From Deltaproteobacteria bacterium (lineage in GTDB: Bacteria > Desulfobacterota > Desulfobaccia > Desulfobaccales > 0-14-0-80-60-11), in assembly GCA_016875015.1 (NCBI GenBank), contig VGSJ01000008.1, positions 1 to 60,411 on the forward strand: a DNA stretch of 60,411 nt, read 5' to 3'. Under the pieces are notes generated by a model. That model was given only the letters and a program-made list of their open reading frames with translations, had not been told where the DNA came from and searched no databases. The number at the start of each line of letters is the position of its first letter. Within the stretch, counting starts at the first letter, position 1. Shown here piece after piece: positions 52,130-60,411 of this stretch. The translations under genes were made by a program, and so were the position numbers.

Positions 52130-54823
52130 TCAAGCCTTCTCGATGTTCACGGCGCATACTTTGAACTCCGGGATTTTGGCCACCGGGTCCAGGGCGGCGA
52201 TGGTGAGCTTATTCACCGGCGCTTCATGGTAGTGGAAGGGGATAAAGATGGTCCCCGCCACTGCCTTGGGCGACACCAAAGCCCGGGCGACCAGCTCGCC
52301 CCGGCGGCTCTTCACCCGCACCGGCTCGCCATCCGCGATGCCATAGCGGGCCGCATCCCCGGCCGTAATTTCCACCCGGCATTCCGGGGCTTTTCCCTCC
52401 AGGCCCGGAGCCCGGCGGCTCATGCTGCCGGTATGGTACTGGTAAAGCACCCGCCCGGTGGTCATAACCAGAGGATAGTCGGCGTCGGGCATTTCCGCCG
52501 GATCCCGGTGATCAATGGCGAAGAAGGCGCCCTTGCCCCGGGAAAACTGGCCCCGGTGCAAATAAACGGTCCCGGGGTGTTCCGTGGTGGGACAGGGCCA
52601 TTGCAGTCCGCCCTCCGCCTCCAAACGGGCATAAGTGATGCCGGCATAGGATGGCGTAACCTGGCGAATCTCCTCGAAGATGGCTTCGGGGCCGGCATAG
52701 TTCATGGGGTACCCCAGGCGCCGGGCAAGCTCCGCAATAATCTGCCAGTCAGGCCGGGAATCGCCCAGGGGCGCAATCACCTGGCGCACCGGGGCCACCC
52801 GCCGCTCCGTATTGGAGAAAGTGCCTGATTTTTCGGCAAAGGTCGCCGCGGGCAAGACTACGTCGGCCAGTTGGGCGGTTTCGGTGAGGAAAATATCCTG
52901 CACTACCAGGAAATCCAGCTTGTTGAGCGCCTTGACCACGTGGTCGGCATCGGCTTCGGAAATGACCGGGTTCTCCCCGACGATATACAGGGCCTTAATT
53001 TTGCCCTCCGGGATGGCCGGCACCATGCCGGTCATGGTCAGGCCCACCCAATCCGGCAGCTTCTCGACCCCCCAGGCCGCCTCCATCTTGGCCCGGGCCG
53101 CCGCGTCGGTTACCGGCTGATAACCGGAAAAGACGTTGGGCAGGCCGCCCATGTCGCAGGCCCCCTGGACGTTGTTCTGGCCCCGGAGGGGGTTGACCCC
53201 GCCGCTCTCAATCCCGACGTTGCCGCAGAGCATGGCCAGGTTGGCCAGGGTCTTAACGTTGTCGGTGCCGCTGGTGTGCTGGGTGACGCCCATGGCATAG
53301 ACGATGGAGGCGGCCTTGGCCTGGGCATAGAGACGGGCGGCGCGGCGCAGGTCCGCGGCGGGCACCCCACTGATCTGTTCCACATATTCCGGGGTATATT
53401 TGGCCACGGTTTCCCGGAGAGCCTCGAAGTTTTCCGTACGTTCGGCAATATAGGCCTGATCGTGCAAATTCTCCTGAATGATGAGGTTCATCAGGCCGTT
53501 GATGACCGCGATGTCGGTGCCGGGAAGCTGCCGCAGCCACAGGGTGGCGTGGCTCACCAGGTCGATGCGGCGCGGTTCGATAACGATGAGGGCTTTATTC
53601 CTAAATTTCACCGCCCGCTTGATGAAGGTGGAGATAACCGGATGAGTCTCCGTGGTGTTGGATCCCGTGACCAGGATACAATCTGAGTCCTCAAGCTCGG
53701 CGATGGAATTGGTCATCGCACCGGAGCCGAAGGAGGCGGCCAGACCGGCCACCGTGGAGCTGTGTCAGAGACGGGCGCAGTGATCCACGTGATTGGTGCC
53801 GATCACCGCCCGCATGAGCTTCTGCATCAGGTAGTTTTCTTCGTTGGTCACCCGGGCCGAGCACCAGCCGCCGATCTTCTCGGGGCCCTCTTTATCTCTG
53901 ATATCTTTGAGGCGAGAGGCTACCAGGTCCAGGGCCTCGTCCCAGCCGGCCTCCCGGAAGGCGCCATTCTCTTTGATCAAAGGCGTTTTTAACCGGTCGG
54001 GGTGATCCACAAAGTGCCAGCCGAAACGCCCCTTGGCGCACAGCTTCCCCAGGTTGGGGATGGCATCGGCGCCGGTAACTTTCACCATGCGGCCGTCTTT
54101 GACATGGACGTCCACCTGACAGCCGACCCCGCAGTAGGGGCAGGTGGTGCGAACCAGGCGCCGTTCCCAGGGACGTCCCTGGCCTATGGCATGCTTGTCC
54201 AGGATGGCGCCCACCGGACAGGCCTGGAGGCATTCCCCGCAAAAGACGCAATCGGAGTTGACGTAGGGAAAATCTCCCCGGGCCACGATCTTGTTGTGCG
54301 CCCCCCGGTAGCCGATGGCGATGGCCTGGTTGACCTGCCACTCATTGCAGGCCCGGACGCACCGGCCGCACATGACGCACTTGGAAAAATCCCGCACGAG
54401 CATGTGGTTGTCATCTTCGTAGTAGTAGGGAGTATCCGGGGGATTGGCAAAATCGGGGGTCGTCACCTGGTAGCGATAGGCCAGGGACTGGAGTTCGCAT
54501 TCGCCGTTGGCCTCGCAGACCAGGCAATTGTGATTGCCCGAGGCCAGCAGCAGTTCGATGACCATCTTGCGAGCCTCCACCACCCGGGGGGATTCGGTCT
54601 GGACCACCATCCCCGGGGCCGCCTGAGTGGCACAGGCGGGGAGCAGGGTGCGGGCCCCCTCCACCTCTACCACGCAGACCCGGCAGGCTCCGGTGGGAGT
54701 CGTGTCTTTATAATTGCATAAAGTCGGCACCGTAATGCCGGAACCCAGGGCGACATCCAGAATAGTCTGCCCCGCCTCGAACGAGTGCGTCGCGCCGTTG
54801 ATTGTCAGAATCGACGGAGGCAT
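52130..54823 (-). CDS. fdhA: Selenocysteine formate dehydrogenase alpha subunit (NuoG-type N-terminus)
   Basis: 897 residues including selenocysteine 353, encoded by TGA at 53767-53765. Without read-through it would seem to be two genes, but the protein reads DHCARL-Sec-HSSTVAGL, where formate dehydrogenases carry Sec or Cys followed by the catalytic His. The N-terminal region has a [2Fe-2S] domain, the CxxCxxxGxC NuoG cluster (CLVCEANGEC) and two [4Fe-4S] ferredoxin sites (CVMCGRC, CVFCGEC). The molybdopterin domain starts with CPYCGVGC near residue 235. It oxidises formate or reduces CO2 and pairs with the NuoEF-like subunit. The start at 54823 has AGGGA six bases upstream; ATG at 54841 is less likely. 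Confidence 0.95.
53735..53767 (-). promoter_or_regulatory. Bacterial SECIS element
   Basis: Directly after the UGA, a stem GGUGGCC / GGCCGCC (7 bp) carries the apical loop GGUCU, which begins 18 bases after the UGA. Loop and distance are the same as in E. coli fdhF. It recruits SelB for selenocysteine insertion. Confidence 0.93.
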
Positions 54824-55174
54824 AATTTCCCTGCCCTCCATTTTAGAGTTCGGCTTTGGACCGTATCGGCTGAGTCTCCTGGCGTTCAGCCCGCCGACGC
54901 GGACTGCCGCGCCTTACCAAGAGTCCAGCTAGTCTGTGAAATTTTTATCAACCTACAGGATTGCTGGATGAAAATCAAGCAGGAAATGCCGGTGTGCTTA
55001 CTTACATGCCATTAGCGCCAAAGGGTCATCCTGAACTGAGAGAATAATTTAATGATTTTAACATGATGCCATCATAACCGCATTCAATCGACCAGTCCCT
55101 CATGAGCCGTTGGCTCACCCATAATTTTTGAAAAGTCCGGTGGGGCGGGCCTCCGTGCCCGCCGTGGCTGCGGT

Positions 55175-55219
55175 GGCACAGGCTTTCCAGCCTGTGCCGG
55201 GACAGCCGGGCGGCTGTCC
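55175..55219. repeat. Family A hairpin plus a second palindrome
   Basis: Arms GGCACAGGCT / AGCCTGTGCC around TTCC (55175-55198) are followed at once by GGACAGCCGGGCGGCTGTCC (55200-55219). Related units lie at 5998, 59580 and 59621. Confidence 0.65.
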
Positions 55220-55280
55220 TCCATATCCTCAGGAAATTTTCGAAGACAGACCTTCCGATCCGCCCGGCAAGGGAATGGTT

Positions 55281-55394
55281 TATACCGTGTTCGTTTTGTA
55301 GGGGCGGGTTTGAAACCCGCCCCTACGAGCCCCTACGAGAGATATCAATAGGTTATCTGGATGGTTTGTTTCATTTCAAAGGGAACACGGTATA
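55281..55394. repeat. 114-bp inverted-repeat unit around GTAGGGGCGGG
   Basis: TATACCGTGTTC at 55281-55292 faces GAACACGGTATA at 55383-55394. Inside is a long palindrome, arms GTAGGGGCGGGTTT / AAACCCGCCCCTAC (55298-55326). Confidence 0.65.
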
Positions 55395-55423
55395 AGACCA
55401 ATGAGCAATCAAAAGACTATTTT

Positions 55424-55504
55424 TGTCATTCTGAGCGCAGCGAAGAATCTCTCCTTTAAAGCCGCCGAGATTCTTCACTCCGCGGCGCTCCGTTCAGAAT
55501 GACA
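55424..55504 (-). repeat. 81-bp inverted-repeat element, copy 2 (family B)
   Basis: Same length and ends (TGTCATTCTGA / TCAGAATGACA) as the copy at 30419-30499, in the opposite orientation. Flanking matches extend to the AAGTTGCAGTCA and AGTCTTTTGATTG sides. Confidence 0.75.
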
Positions 55505-55563
55505 TGGATTTTCATAGCTTTGTGACTGCAACTTCGTATTAGGACAGGAGTCGAAGGCCAGGC

Positions 55564-58500
55564 TCAGCCGGCCCCCAGATGGACAGGCAGCAAGGTGGGC
55601 AGATCAATTGGGGTGATTTCTCCATCATATTCGGCTGCCATCACCCGGTCCCGGCCTGCTTGCTTGGCCCGGTAGAGGGCGGCGTCGGCCGACCGGATAA
55701 GTTGCACCCCGGTGTCGCCGTGGTCCGGATAAACGGCCACGCCCAAAGAGAGGGTGGCGGGTTTAAGACCATGGTGGCGCTGATGCAACTCCTTGACGGC
55801 TTGACGCAAACTTTCGGCCCGCTCCAGGGCAATCTCCATTGAGGTCCCCGGCAGGATGAGCAAGAATTCTTCCCCGCCATAGCGGCAGGCGATGTCTTCC
55901 CCCCGGATATGACTTTTGAGCAGAATTCCCAGGGCGCTCAGCAGTTCATCCCCGGCATTGTGGCCGAAGGTGTCATTATACAGCTTAAAATGATCCAAAT
56001 CCATCATGATCACGCCCAGGGAAATGCCCTGGCGTTTGACCCGGTTGAGCTCCCGTTCCATGGTCTCTTCCAGGTAGCGGCGGTTAAACAGGCCGGTGAG
56101 GGAGTCGCGGATGGCCTGGCTGCGCAGGGTCTCCCGGAGTTTCAAATTGGCCAGGGCCAGGGCCAGATCTTCGGCCACCGTCAGGGCTAACTGGTCTTTG
56201 ACGGCCGCCAGCGCCGGGGTCTGCGCTTCGGCTGGGGGCCCAGACCGGAGGTGCAACACCCCCAGGGTCTCCCCCTGGGCGATCAGGGGCACGCACAGAT
56301 AGCCGTGGGGGACAGACTCCGGGGGCAATTGGTGGCAGAACAGGGTTTCCTGCGGGCTTCCCACCTTGTGGAGCCGCCCGCGCCGCACCGACCAGCATTC
56401 ATCCGGGGCAAAGCTCGTGACCAATTGCACCGCCTTGCCCCAAATTGCCATGGGCTCAAACAGGTTCCGGGAATTATTGAGCATGTACAAGGCCCCCGCA
56501 TCATCCGGGAAAAGTCGGGGCATGAAATGCCCGATGGCCTTATAAGCTTCTTCCGGAGCCTGGCAGACCTGGAGCATATCCGCCATTTCATTGGCCATGG
56601 TCATGGCATGGTTGCGCTCCTCCACCTGGGCCAACACCTCCTGGAGACTCAGATTGGCTTCCTGGAGGGCTGTCTCCACCTGCTTGCGCTCGGAGACTTC
56701 ATGCCGCAGCCGCTGATTGACGGCGGCCAGATCATCCAGGGCCTTTTTGATCTCACTGAGGTCCCGGGAGACGCACATACTGCCAATCACCTTATGGTTG
56801 CGGTCGTATAAGAAACTGATGGACAGGGCGAACAGGGCAATGACCCCATCCTTTTTCTTCAAATAGACCTCATAGCCGCGGACCGAGCCGTCCCGGCGCA
56901 ATTGGCTCAGCATGGCTTGAAGTTGATCTTGGTCGGCATAAAGCTCAGAGGATGAGTTACCTTCAAGTTCACTGAAAGAATAGCCGAATACCTGCTCAGC
57001 AGCTTTATTCCATTTGATGATCCTGCCGCGCTGGTCCACGATGCCGATGGGGTCGGCGGAGTTGTCCAGGATATTTTCCAGGTATTCTTTGGCCTGCCTG
57101 ACCTCATTTTCGGCCTGGCGGCGCGCGGTGATATCCCGGACAAACACGATCTCCCGGATATGATCCCCGTGGAGAAGGTTGGCCGCAGTGCATTCCACAT
57201 CGACCAGAGAACCATCTTTGCGCCGATAGCGCCGGGCCGATATGTTGGCCTGAGCCTCCGGGTCTTCCCCGGCCACCGCCTCCCGGGTGTCTAAAGCCTT
57301 CGGCTCCAGGAGTTTGTCGATCTCCATGCCGACGAGTTCTTCCGGGCCGTACCCCAGCCATTGGGCCATAAAGGGATTGGCGCTTATAATCCGGCGGGTT
57401 TCCGGGTCAAAGACGAACACCGCTTCGGGCGCCGCGGCAAACATGGCCCGGAAACGGGCCTCGGAGGCCATGATGCGGTTGGCCCCTTCCCGGACGGACA
57501 GGTTGCTCCAGGCAAAGACCAGGGTTAAAAACACCAGAACGAAAGCCGCGGCAATGCCCATGAGGCGGTAGTGCATGACGGGGCGGAAGGTCTCCAAATT
57601 CACCAGCGACCAGCCCGGGGCGATGACGCTGTCGATATCTTGCCGGCTGACCACATAACGCTGCCCGTTAAATTCTATTCGGGTTTCGTCACGGAGGGGC
57701 TGAGGAAAGATGGGGGTGAAGCGGTCGGTCCCGTATTGGGCCTTGAAGCCGGCCGGGTCGGCGGCCGCTGCCGACCACAGGCTGTGATAGTCCAGGTTCG
57801 GGCGGCTGGCGATAAACACGATGCCCTGGGGATCGACGAGAAAGGCCGGGTCAAAGACCTGGAGGTTTTGTTGGAAACGATCCAGGGTCATCTTAAAAAC
57901 CGCCACCCCGATGACCTTTCCAGCCGGGTCATTGACCGGGTGGGAGGCGTAAAACCCCCGCTTTTTCGAGGTGACCCCCATAGCAAAGTAGCGGCCCACG
58001 GTCCCCGCCATGGCTTCCTGAAAGTAGGGCCGGAAGGCGTATTTATGTCCCACGAAGCTATCCGGGTCCCCCCGGTTGGAGGAGGCGATGGTGGCGCCGG
58101 AGGTATCCATAAGGTAGGCGACCGCGGCCCCGAAGCGCTTTTGATACCGGTCCAGCACCGAGTTGGCCTGGGCCAGGGTCTCGAGGGTCCCCGACCTTAG
58201 GGCCGGGGCGATCCAGGGGGAGGCGGACATGGCCTTGACCGCTTCCTCGGCTTCCCGGATTTCGAAAGTCAGGCTTTGGATGGCGATTTTATTCTGGCGC
58301 AGGCTGTCTTTCCGCACCTGCTGCCAGGCCAGGTTGCCCAGGAATTGGGTCAAAAACCAGCCGCCGGCCAGGATGACCGTTAGGGCCGCAACCTCGACAT
58401 ACAGGTAGCGGGCCCGGTACTGGTGGCGCCGATCATCGCCCACGGATTGCGCCACCTGGAAATAGCCCACACTCATGGCGGCGATCCACACCGCCAGCAG

Positions 58501-59115
58501 ACCCCGCACCAGCTGGATCGGCAGGCCCGTGAGGCTGGTGAAGGTCTCGTAATTGAGCGTATTGGCCGGAAACAACCCGGCTTGGGAAACCACCACGCCG
58601 GTGGCCAGGCCGTAGAGGATGAAACCGACGCCGCCGGCCAGCAGCCAGGGGCGGCACTTTGAATCGCCCTGGCGGGCTTCGGCGAAGAGCGCCCACGCCG
58701 CTCCCAGGCTGCCGGTCAGGCCCAGGAGATAGCGGGTAGTGGCGTTTAAGCCGTTCCAGCCGGACATTCCCCCCAGGCCGGCGCCCAGGGCCAAGACCAC
58801 CAAGAGCCAGCGCCCCGGTCCCCGGCCCCGTCTTCGGGTCAGGCTGAGACGGCCGAATTCCACCAGGCAGAGGAAAGACACGGTCATGACGGCCCAACGC
58901 AGGGACCCAAACCATCCCCCGTCCCCCCAGACCAGGGCCATCAGGTCCAACCACTCGTTGGCCCCGTGGGTGAGACCGAAGAGGGCCAGCCAGCCCCAGG
59001 GCAGCCGCTGGTTGACTTCTTTAGAAAGGATATAGCAAACCACTCCCAGGCCGATAAAGGCCAGGCCGTAGAAGAAGAAAATGTAATCCATCTGTCCCTG
59101 GAAAAAGGTGCTCAT
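55564..59115 (-). CDS. Membrane diguanylate cyclase with dCache, PAS and GAF domains
   Basis: 1183 residues. An N-terminal block of about seven transmembrane helices (1-235) precedes another helix (about 243-265), a periplasmic dCache-like ligand domain (about 270-530), a further helix, two PAS domains (about 570-820), a coiled coil, a GAF domain (about 860-1010) and GGDEF (about 1020-1170). The active site is RYGGEEFLLILPG. The product-inhibition I-site RGED lies five residues before GGEEF. It makes cyclic di-GMP in response to an external signal. No EAL domain. Confidence 0.92.
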   Translation of the reverse strand: MSTFFQGQMDYIFFFYGLAFIGLGVVCYILSKEVNQRLPWGWLALFGLTHGANEWLDLMALVWGDGGWFGSLRWAVMTVSFLCLVEFGRLSLTRRRGRGPGRWLLVVLALGAGLGGMSGWNGLNATTRYLLGLTGSLGAAWALFAEARQGDSKCRPWLLAGGVGFILYGLATGVVVSQAGLFPANTLNYETFTSLTGLPIQLVRGLLAVWIAAMSVGYFQVAQSVGDDRRHQYRARYLYVEVAALTVILAGGWFLTQFLGNLAWQQVRKDSLRQNKIAIQSLTFEIREAEEAVKAMSASPWIAPALRSGTLETLAQANSVLDRYQKRFGAAVAYLMDTSGATIASSNRGDPDSFVGHKYAFRPYFQEAMAGTVGRYFAMGVTSKKRGFYASHPVNDPAGKVIGVAVFKMTLDRFQQNLQVFDPAFLVDPQGIVFIASRPNLDYHSLWSAAAADPAGFKAQYGTDRFTPIFPQPLRDETRIEFNGQRYVVSRQDIDSVIAPGWSLVNLETFRPVMHYRLMGIAAAFVLVFLTLVFAWSNLSVREGANRIMASEARFRAMFAAAPEAVFVFDPETRRIISANPFMAQWLGYGPEELVGMEIDKLLEPKALDTREAVAGEDPEAQANISARRYRRKDGSLVDVECTAANLLHGDHIREIVFVRDITARRQAENEVRQAKEYLENILDNSADPIGIVDQRGRIIKWNKAAEQVFGYSFSELEGNSSSELYADQDQLQAMLSQLRRDGSVRGYEVYLKKKDGVIALFALSISFLYDRNHKVIGSMCVSRDLSEIKKALDDLAAVNQRLRHEVSERKQVETALQEANLSLQEVLAQVEERNHAMTMANEMADMLQVCQAPEEAYKAIGHFMPRLFPDDAGALYMLNNSRNLFEPMAIWGKAVQLVTSFAPDECWSVRRGRLHKVGSPQETLFCHQLPPESVPHGYLCVPLIAQGETLGVLHLRSGPPAEAQTPALAAVKDQLALTVAEDLALALANLKLRETLRSQAIRDSLTGLFNRRYLEETMERELNRVKRQGISLGVIMMDLDHFKLYNDTFGHNAGDELLSALGILLKSHIRGEDIACRYGGEEFLLILPGTSMEIALERAESLRQAVKELHQRHHGLKPATLSLGVAVYPDHGDTGVQLIRSADAALYRAKQAGRDRVMAAEYDGEITPIDLPTLLPVHLGAG

Positions 59116-59847
59116 GGGGTCGGCCTGCTCCTGTAGGACCGGATGGGGCTGCGTCCTCGGGCTCGAGGCGGGCGCTTGGCCCTCCCGCTCGACTTACACC
59201 AAGTTGGCGCCGGCCACTTAGTTGGCATCCCGGCTATCCTTTGAACATATCATGGCAGAAATCCATCCTGGGTAAATCAGGATATCTACTGAAAAACGTC
59301 GGGAGCACTTCTGAGTTTAGCCTGGGGCATTACCCAGGGGCGCAACTGCCCGGGCCTGGACCTTGCACTACTCCCTGGCGGGGAAATTGGCTTCCTCATG
59401 GTTTCTATCGGCACGAACCTTCGGGTGGTTTAATTTTCGGGATTGCGGACGGGGAAAGAGGCGGGGGAGGTGAGAGGGGCAGCGCGGCGGGCACGCCCAT
59501 TGAGGGGCAATACGCGCTAGTCAAATCAATCTGTTTAAAGCAAAATCTTGTTGAAAAAACAAGAAACTCAATTTCAGTAGCACAGCCTTTCCAGGCTGTG
59601 CACGGCTAACCTGCTTCCTTGGCACAGGCTGGAAAGCCTGTGCCACCAATTTAGAGAACTTTTCAGGACAGTTGCTCATGGGCCTATCGGCCCACCCGTA
59701 AAGCATGAAAAAGTAGAGATCGTAATTATGGCGGGCAGTGCCCGCCCTACAGTTAACTTTTCAGAGCACAACAGCCGGGGCGGCGGTTCCACAGAAAACA
59801 GAAAACGGAAAACTTTTCAGGACAGCCGGGATATCCGGCTGCCACCC
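59116..59847. other. Gene-free region with hairpin repeats
   Basis: 732 bases upstream of the diguanylate cyclase. Contains two family A hairpins, listed separately, and palindromes GGGCAGTGCCCGCC near 59727 and GCCGGGATATCCGGC near 59825. A rightward 122-codon frame from 59241 runs through these repeats and is not believed. Confidence 0.5.
59580..59644. repeat. Two adjacent family A hairpins
   Basis: Arms GCACAGCCT / AGGCTGTGC at 59580-59601, and GGCACAGGCT / AGCCTGTGCC at 59621-59644. The second is the same unit as at 5998 and 55175. Confidence 0.65.
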
Positions 59848-60319
59848 TCAACGCTTCTGCCAGGCTTCCCACATGGGCCGCCCTTCCGCATCCCGGAGCA
59901 GTAAAATGGAATCGCCCACCGTCACCTGGGCGGCGATCAGCCGGGTTTCCCCTTTCTCCTCCAGGCAGACTCCCTTAACCTGCACTTCCTGGCCCGGCTC
60001 GAGGTCAAATTCCTGACGCTCCAGATACCACACGGGTCCAAGGTGAACCCGCACCTGGACTTTGTCTTTGGTATCAATTAAGTATGGCCATACCGGGATG
60101 CATTTTATCCTGCAAGGTTTCCGTAAGAACCCGGCTCACTTTGCCGGTAATCGTCATGGGCTTGCAGGCGCCCGTCGCGGGGCATTGATAAGGGGTATAA
60201 GGGCAGGGGCGAAAGCCCTGGCCGCGGCCCTGGCTCATGGCCGCAGGGGGAAAGCCCAGGGCAACAATCAACAGCGCGATTAGGCCGAAGCCGAGAACCT
60301 GACACCGTTTCATACTCAT
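59848..60319 (-). pseudogene. Frameshifted small exported protein
   Basis: The first part (from ATG 60319, or 60313) has a signal peptide (KRCQVLGFGLIALLIVALGFPPAAMS) and PCPYTPYQCPATGACKPMTITGKVSRV. It stops at 60074. One base fewer near 60077-60080 would read on as ILIDTKDKVQVRVHLGPVWYLERQ and continue to 59848 (EAWQKR), giving about 156 residues. The later part is strand-rich (KGVCLEEKGETRLIAAQVTVGDS) and resembles an OB-fold. Function is unknown. It may be a true frameshift, or an error in the sequence. Confidence 0.65.
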
Positions 60320-60411
60320 TTTCGACAGTTGTAAGCCCAGATATAGGTATAAGTCATTGAAATTGTTAGGTGGCATAGATGGGAAGGGCGGAAATGTAGT
60401 GCCAACCCATG

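Larger units (their letters stand above)
54824..55563. other. Gene-free repeat island
   Basis: 740 bases. The right 420 bases hold four successive palindromic repeat units, listed separately; the left 300 have no clear feature beyond the presumed promoter of the formate dehydrogenase operon. Confidence 0.55.

Noticed and set aside
50521-52164. 547-codon plus-strand frame opposite the NuoEF gene
   Set aside because: Composition (Gly, His, Gln rich) is that of an antisense frame; no family is recognisable.
53752-53765. Two separate formate dehydrogenase genes, or a nonsense mutation
   Set aside because: The in-frame UGA has a canonical SECIS right after it and sits at the catalytic residue position, so one selenoprotein gene is the better reading.
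59241-59609. 122-codon plus-strand frame upstream of the diguanylate cyclase
   Set aside because: It runs through palindromic repeats and has no ribosome-binding site or recognisable domain.

Overview
The window looks like a piece of a GC-rich (about 60%) anaerobic Desulfobacterota (deltaproteobacterial) chromosome. This is inferred from gene content: a selenocysteine formate dehydrogenase fused to NuoG-type iron-sulfur modules, a fused NuoE-NuoF partner, HypA, an Mrp-NifX fusion, and a rpoN-hpf-ptsN-rapZ operon joined to lptC-lptA-lptB. There are no rRNA or tRNA genes, CRISPR arrays or intact transposases that I can recognise.

Layout. 0.3-5.7 kb: a single-chain restriction-modification enzyme with an AT-rich specificity region, then RNase R. 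6-8.5 kb: a U32-family protein and an exported thioredoxin. 8.6-12.8 kb: a two-lobed AAA+ ATPase and an E2-like (ubiquitin-conjugating fold) protein, separated by a very AT-rich DNA methyltransferase-nuclease fusion; this is the most unusual cluster. 13-18.6 kb: a PAS/GAF sensor kinase and three tandem NarL-type response regulators, one of them receiver-only. 18.6-23 kb: a long regulatory region with a duplicated promoter block, then an LpxL-like acyltransferase, an overlapping enolase-superfamily epimerase and a patatin lipoprotein. 23-29.9 kb: a low-GC B12-type radical SAM protein, a FadL porin, a CpsB-type phosphatase, a lipoprotein, HypA and a truncated CHASE2-like protein.

30-40 kb: a VIT/VWA surface protein ending in a perfect terminator, a TIR-domain remnant, then one long rightward operon (lptC-lptA-lptB-rpoN-hpf-ptsN-rapZ-EIIA(Man)-rimI) for LPS export, sigma-54 and nitrogen PTS. 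40-47.5 kb: leftward Mrp-NifX, and a leftward panC-panD-metK-ahcY-phosphohexomutase-site-2-protease operon with a hairpin leader before panC. 47.6-54.8 kb: a second methyltransferase-nuclease fusion, a small zinc-ribbon protein, a catalase remnant, and the NAD-linked formate dehydrogenase pair, whose alpha subunit is read through an in-frame UGA with a clear bacterial SECIS hairpin. 54.8-60.4 kb: an island of palindromic repeats, a large membrane diguanylate cyclase, more repeats, and a frameshifted small exported protein.

Themes. Three restriction-modification genes show foreign or mosaic base composition. Palindromes built on TAGGGA-N-TCCCTA lie upstream of two response regulators and, in variant form, upstream of the acyltransferase operon, suggesting one regulon. 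Several short repeat families and gene remnants (catalase, TIR, CHASE2, frameshifted ORF) show active remodelling of the intergenic space.
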